Shown one piece after another: positions 1 through 64,000 of a DNA stretch of 64,000 bases. The stretch comes from Lutjanus erythropterus (lineage: Eukaryota; Chordata; Actinopteri; Lutjaniformes; Lutjanidae): NCBI GenBank assembly GCA_020091685.1, contig CM034598.1, forward strand, positions 21,708,326-21,772,325, written 5' to 3'. The notes under the pieces were generated by a model that did no database searches, was not told the origin of the DNA, and saw only the letters and a program-made list of their open reading frames with translations. The first letter of the stretch is position 1, and the number at the start of each line of letters is the position of its first letter. The translations under genes were made by a program, and so were the position numbers.

Positions 1-2740
1 TGATGTTCACAGAAAGTGTTACCTCTCCTCTTAAGTCTTTCCTCTCACTTTTAATTAACTTATTCCGTCATTTTGTGGCTGAGAGTCTGTCTGTTCTGTC
101 GGTCTGTTGACCAGTCCAGTTGCTGTTGACAGAGTGAATCATCAAACACAAACATTCAGTCGTTTTCTTGCTTTCCTGAATAAATTTTAACATTAATCTA
201 TTTGTTTGTTTGACTAACCCTTAGTCTCTTTGTGACTCCACCCTTCCTTCACTTCCTTCCTCCATTTCTCTACATGAACCAGTCTTTTCAGCCCTGAAAT
301 GGTTTTCAAAAGCCAAAATAAAGCAAGCTTGTGTGTTACTCTCTGATTAATAAAGAAAAAATAAGGTTATATTATAACAGAATGGAAACACTGGTTAAGG
401 GGTGTGCTTACAGACAACTTTGTTATTTTTCAACCAGGACCCTATTTTCTGATTTATTTGAGTCTAAGTGACTAATGGGGACAACAATTTTTGAAATTGG
501 TCCAGTATTGACTGAGACCACTGCAGCCGTCAGCTGTGAAACGGGCTGCAATGTAATCCTTATGGGTAATTGCACTTGTCAAAGTGCATCCACTGAAAGA
601 GCTTGTTTTGCCACTGACAGACTAAAATTGTTATTTTAAGGGTCTGACAACATTATGGTAGGAACCCCTACAGAGAAAGACCTTTTTGTTAAAGAGTAAG
701 ATCATTTTTGTGTAACCAGAAACAGTAATTTTATCACTGTAAAACACACTTCATTCATTGTATGAACTGGTTGAAATAAACGCTTAGACCACCACGTTAG
801 ATGTGAAAATATTCTGGCTCGTCATATGTTTTTCCCTGTTGCTTCTCTGATGTCAGACATCCCTCTTGTTCCTCTCCTGATATTTTCATATCTAACATAG
901 TGCATTAAAGGCGCAAATACAACAGTGGAGTTATGGCATCCTGAGCAGAGAATCAAGCCACATTCCCAGTATATCTACTGTTATCTAAGCTCCTCTGTTC
1001 ATCCTTGACAGCTTTTGTGAGCTTATGTTCATGTGTGTGCATATTCGTGCATGTATGTGTTCATGTTTATGCACACGAGTCCCTCTCGCCAGGTCACAAT
1101 ATATCTCATATTACAGCTAAACAGTGCACTAAAATATGTTTCTGAAAACATTTTTAGTGAGTAATAGGGAATTAGTAACATAATCTTGATCCATATTGGA
1201 TCAGCACTGCCTAGTTTCACAGTCTCACTGTGAAACACTTTTTTAAAAAACTTTGTTGAGTAAACCACACGTTTATTTGTTTTGGTCTGAATTACTGGTG
1301 GTCTATCAACATCTAGAGGAACTAAATGTCGTATACAGCAACTTAAAGTGTTTATTTAGTCCAAACCAAAGTTGGTGATTGTTGGAAAGACAACCCGAGA
1401 AAGTTTTGGTTTGTTTTTATTGAGTTTGATAAAATGACTTGGCAAGAGAGCAATAAATTGGCCTTTTCTGGTTAAACAAAAACAATTTTACTTTTTAATA
1501 AAAAGGTCCTTCTCTGTAGAGATCCTTTCCATAATGTATAGATTAATAATCTGTCTGTCAGTGGCAGAACTCATTCTATTCCACACAGCCTTTTCAGTGA
1601 GCTGCTATGCACAACAGCAGCACCCTGACTCTGTTCGACCTGAACTGAACAGAACCTGAATGAGCATCATTGTAACACCTTTAGTTAACATACTATTTCA
1701 TGTCAACAATGCCACTGTGAAAAAGGTTGAAACTACAGCCATTTACCCTCTTTACGTGTGGCATATGCTATCACCTAATTCCAGTTTGAGTGACAAAATT
1801 ACAGTAAGTACATTCAAAAAAGTAAGTATACATACTAAAAAAGCACACTTTTATTTATTATGCTACAGTGCAAACACCTCACAAAACAATGAACAAGTTT
1901 GATTGACTTGATCAAAGACTGTTGAGTTATTGTGTACCAACTGCAAAAAATATTATGCTATAAAGTTTACAAGTCCATTCAGCATATAATTAATACAGTA
2001 TGTATAGTAGTATGGAATTGAGGACAAAACCACAGTTTTTTACTGCAGTGTTTGCAAATAAAAAACTAAAGAACGGACTATTAAATTGAGCCAATGATGC
2101 AAAAAAAAAAAAAAAAACAGAATGAGGTTGCATATTTACAATTTACTCTGTTTTCTACTCAAGGGGCAACTTTAAAAATTGCAAATGGAGTCTCATGACG
2201 TACTGCAGAGTTAATTTTGTTGGATGCTGTTGTGGATGGCAGCGCAAAGGTAAATCTGAATGAATGTGCCACGAAAATGATGTTTTCTCAATCAGTATTT
2301 GGTTTATTTTAAGGTGTCTGGCTTCCACAAATACAGGTAACACCCAAGATATTCGGTAGTCATATTATCTTCCCAGCAATTCAGCTGCGACTTTAATGTT
2401 CCATAATCCCCACAGTGGGCCGTAACATAATGAGTTGTGGATTTTATCATCCATGCGTGGCCTGTTGTCATATACCTAGATCTTTGTGTGTGATAACATT
2501 GTTTTATTATAAAACACATGCGTAGAGTTGAGATGTGTATTTGCATTGAGCTATGTTTGTTTGCTGCCATTAACCAGCGAGCCAACCAAATATTACCATA
2601 TTCTCCACAGGATAGACGGATGCAGCTGATCAACCACAGAGTCAAGCTCACATTCACACATACAGATAACTAATTATGTCCATAAGCCATTGCCAGAAAT
2701 GCACCGCGGGACCTGACAGGATCTGTATTTCCCCTCGTTT

Positions 2741-2771
<31 letters not shown>

Positions 2772-3044
2772 TGCCATCGTCCTGTCTTCCTGCATCTCTC
2801 CACCTCTCCCTCCCTCCCTCATGCCCATCATGCCTCTCTTTCTCTCTGCTCTCCCTCCAGTCAGACCAAGAGCTGATCCCGTGGATTTTGACATTAATTC
2901 AGTGGGACTCATATAATCCCTTGTCAGATTATGAAGCCACACACACACACACACTCACACACAGACAGACATGTACACACATTCAAACGTACAAATGCAT
3001 GCACATATGACACATACATGCACCACTTAAAGGCACGTAAATAC
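1..3044. other. dock2 intron sequence, 3' side of exon k
   Basis: No exon was recognised. Contents are a foldback pair (609-1,566), an A17 run (2,101-2,117), a CT tract (about 2,741-2,771), and CA-rich tracts near 2,939-2,975. Confidence 0.6.
609..1566. repeat. Foldback element with about 110-bp inverted arms
   Basis: The arm at 609-723 (ending in TGTAACCAGAAA) is a diverged reverse complement of 1,463-1,566 (TTTTCTGGTTAAAC to CTGTCAGTGGCA). Shared blocks include GCCACTGACAGAC, ACATTATGG and CTACAGAGAA-GACCTTTTT. The outer ends probably reach further (about 480-1,640). It has the shape of a non-autonomous DNA element; the family is unassigned. Confidence 0.65.
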
Positions 3045-61598
<58,554 letters not shown>

Positions 61599-64000
61599 CT
61601 GTGAAGACACAAACCCACACAAGGTGATGGATTTAATAAGCAAGTACGGAGTGGAGATTATTTTTCAACACAGTAAAACCTTCCAGTGCGTAAGAGAAAA
61701 TGGATAGTTTGAGACAGCAAGAGTCATGTTTTATTTACTTCTTTTAGGCAAGACCCTTAACGATAAGAATGCTTTACTTTAATGGGATTCCTCACTGAAA
61801 AACTCTTCAAATCTGGACTCTCACATCCATTGGTGCAGCACCTGTGGAGACGGCTGTGCCCACATAGCTATGAGTGATGATGCCACTGCAACCTGAAGAA
61901 GAAATTCAACCACAACCTCAAACTGCACAACGGGGTGACATCAATCAAGTGTCTATTTACAGTTCCATGCATGTCTGCTGCTCTGACAGCCACACAGTCA
62001 ACACATCAATCACCGGGGCCGAACGTTTTCTCTCCCATCTCTCTGATCTTTGGTTAATTCGTGTGTTAATGCGGTCACACATGTAAAGCATCATCAGTAA
62101 TTATATCCATAAAAGACCCTGTCAAAGTGAAGAACACCAAAGTGATAAAACAATTTGATTAATGTTGAAATATACATAGTTAAACCTACTGTACATGAAG
62201 ACAGGTTATATTTTTATACAACTTACACCTGATGCTTAACGCTCTATAAATTCTTTATGGATGTTAAATGGTCACAGCTCCTCTCTGGGGGTTGCCCAAA
62301 GTCATTCTAGGAATTATAGGAAATCACTGAAGGACTTCAATAGTGAAAGTAGTATAGTGGAAAGTGAAGTAAAGGCAGACCTGAGTAAATTAAAGAATGT
62401 GTGTGAGGCTTTAACACATTTCCTAAAACAGTGCCATTGCAATTTCTTGTAAAAAGGAATTTCTACTAGTCTAACAATATTCAAGGGTGGATCTTTTATC
62501 TTTTACTTTTTTCTAAGCCTTTCAAACTGATGAATGTGTTTATGTCCCACACTGTCCTTAATGTACCAATTATGGAAACTTTTAAAGACAGTTGTTGCTC
62601 TCAGCTGAATACAAAAACAATATTACTTCAAACTTAACGTGATTTAAGTTTAGTTTCAAGCCAGACTAAGATAAAGAGAAGGTTGTGGGAAACTGAAAAC
62701 ATGCAGGGATAAATCTGCTTAGTTCAGTGGTTGATGTGTCCTTTTAAATGTTTGTCAACCTTTCTTGAAAATTTGTTGACACAAAACCAGGCCTCTGAAA
62801 GTACACATTGTTTTGTGGACAATAACTTAATAATGAGACTGACAATCAGTGACTAGGCACACTTTGACAGATAATTTAAATTATTAATTTTTAAAGAGGC
62901 TATCCTATTAAAGTTCTCTTACCACAACTGTGACCAAACTACCAAAGATGGTCACAGTCTAAATGGATTAAAATAGATGATATTAAAGGGAAAATTCTGT
63001 ACTTTTTATGTGAATGTTCAGCCAATGATGATGAATGTAGTCAATTGAAGCAATGAATTCCTCAATGCGTGCAAATTCTGCTGTTATTCCTGCATCCAGT
63101 GATGTCACAGTGACATCACAGTGATGTCACAGTGACATCACAGTGATGTAGTTGGTAATAAGGAAGAAGTACAGGCTATTTCAGCATGGATTTATAGCCT
63201 CTAGCCATGTCTCGGTAGCCAGAGGGTGTGCTGAGTATTTTTGTCATCTAATGCTATATTTTGGCCAACAAAGTAATAGCTATAGGCTTAGAGTGGCACC
63301 ACAAGCTTGCTTGCAATGCATCCTGGTACATGTAGACACTGCTGGCACTCAGCTTGCTTAGTTAATATAGCACACACTGAGGAATTCAGTTGACTATATT
63401 TGCCAGCTACTCTGACTGGACATCCGCATGAAAATGTGCTGATTTTTCCCTTTAAGGTCAAATTATTTACCTCAAGGTCAGATGTAAAAAATGATGTGCC
63501 CAGCGGTTACATATGTATAATATGAGAACACTGTGATTTGATCCTGATCCTTCTAATTTTTCTGGCCTGTCTGCAACAATGACCTCTCCCTTTCTTGTCT
63601 TGTCTTGTCTCCCCCCTCACCATCACCACCACCACCTCCTCCTCCTCCTCCATGCCGTCCCTCTCTCGTAGCCGCAGGTAGACGGAGCCCATTAAAAGCT
63701 CATTTGGGCTGATGCTCGTTAGTTCCATTATTAACTGAGCCAAACCTACACGCCTGCTGAGTGGACCCTCGTCACAACGCTCACTCCATCACATAAACAT
63801 GCAGAGAGGGGGGAATGCATGAGTCACTGCATGCACTCAATGACTCAGAGGAACAGAGGGAGGAGAAGGAGGAGGGGCCTGGACAGGTGGAGGAAATCCA
63901 ACAAGAGGAGGGGGAGACTTAGACGAGACACTGTGAAAGATTGGATGACAAACAAAAGTAGGATCTCAATCTATTTTACCTAATGTGTAATGCACAACTT
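61599..64000. other. dock2 intron upstream of exon a
   Basis: 2.4 kb to the window edge. It contains a palindromic minisatellite (63,100-63,149) and CTC-rich DNA (63,610-63,652). The preceding dock2 exon was not found here. Confidence 0.6.
63100..63149. repeat. Palindromic minisatellite, 22-bp unit
   Basis: TGATGTCACAG and TGACATCACAG alternate: two full 22-bp units plus six bases, with no mismatch. Each TGATGTCAC-A-GTGACATCA is a palindrome with 9-bp arms. The half-units resemble CRE/AP-1 type sites (TGACATCA versus TGACGTCA). Confidence 0.9.

Noticed and set aside
63507-63743. Minus-strand frame of 78 codons (SISPNELLMGSVYLRLRERD)
   Set aside because: It is the place where the preceding dock2 exon might lie, but the residues do not match DOCK2 and the tail is a CTC microsatellite translation.

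Overview
The window looks like nuclear DNA from a ray-finned fish, most likely a teleost. Exons are short and widely spaced with GT/AG borders. CA/TG microsatellites are frequent. The introns carry dispersed DNA-transposon relics of types common in teleosts: hAT-like, Tc1/mariner-like and PIF/Harbinger-like elements, and TTAA-flanked foldback elements. There are no bacterial features. The species cannot be fixed from sequence alone.

Two genes are supported. (1) dock2, minus strand, is partial: eleven consecutive internal exons lie between 61,598 and 3,045. Both ends of the gene are outside the window. The exons join in frame into about 368 codons that match vertebrate DOCK2, from the helical region upstream of DHR-2 to about the start of DHR-2. 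(2) insyn2b (formerly fam196b), plus strand, lies wholly inside one 42.8-kb dock2 intron (12,888-55,719). Three coding exons (38,921-40,494, 45,980-46,054 and 52,111-52,297) give a 611-residue protein. Its non-coding leader starts at an acceptor at 38,581/38,582, and a likely first exon ends at 25,185. The same host/guest pairing is known in human (INSYN2B in DOCK2; paralogue INSYN2A in DOCK1).

Layout. 1-12.9 kb holds nine dock2 exons, an inverted-repeat element near 0.6-1.6 kb, a small hAT-like MITE (3.8 kb), a pair of heat-shock-element-like motifs (8.1 kb) and a hAT copy (11.8-12.5 kb) ending 58 bp from an exon. 12.9-25 kb is repeat-rich intron with hAT-like and foldback elements. 25-52.4 kb is insyn2b with its introns, containing a tandem repeat (27 kb), a Harbinger relic (41-42 kb), two Tc1/mariner-like relics (43.7-45.9 kb) and a long TG tract. 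52.4-64 kb is dock2 intron again, with a duplicated repeat (53.6-55.2 kb), two dock2 exons (55.7 and 61.5 kb) and a palindromic minisatellite (63.1 kb).

The two genes act in different settings. DOCK2 is a leukocyte Rac activator, and INSYN2 proteins belong to the inhibitory postsynapse. Their link here is positional: transcription of one runs antisense through the introns of the other. No cellular RNA genes, CRISPR arrays or prokaryotic elements were found.
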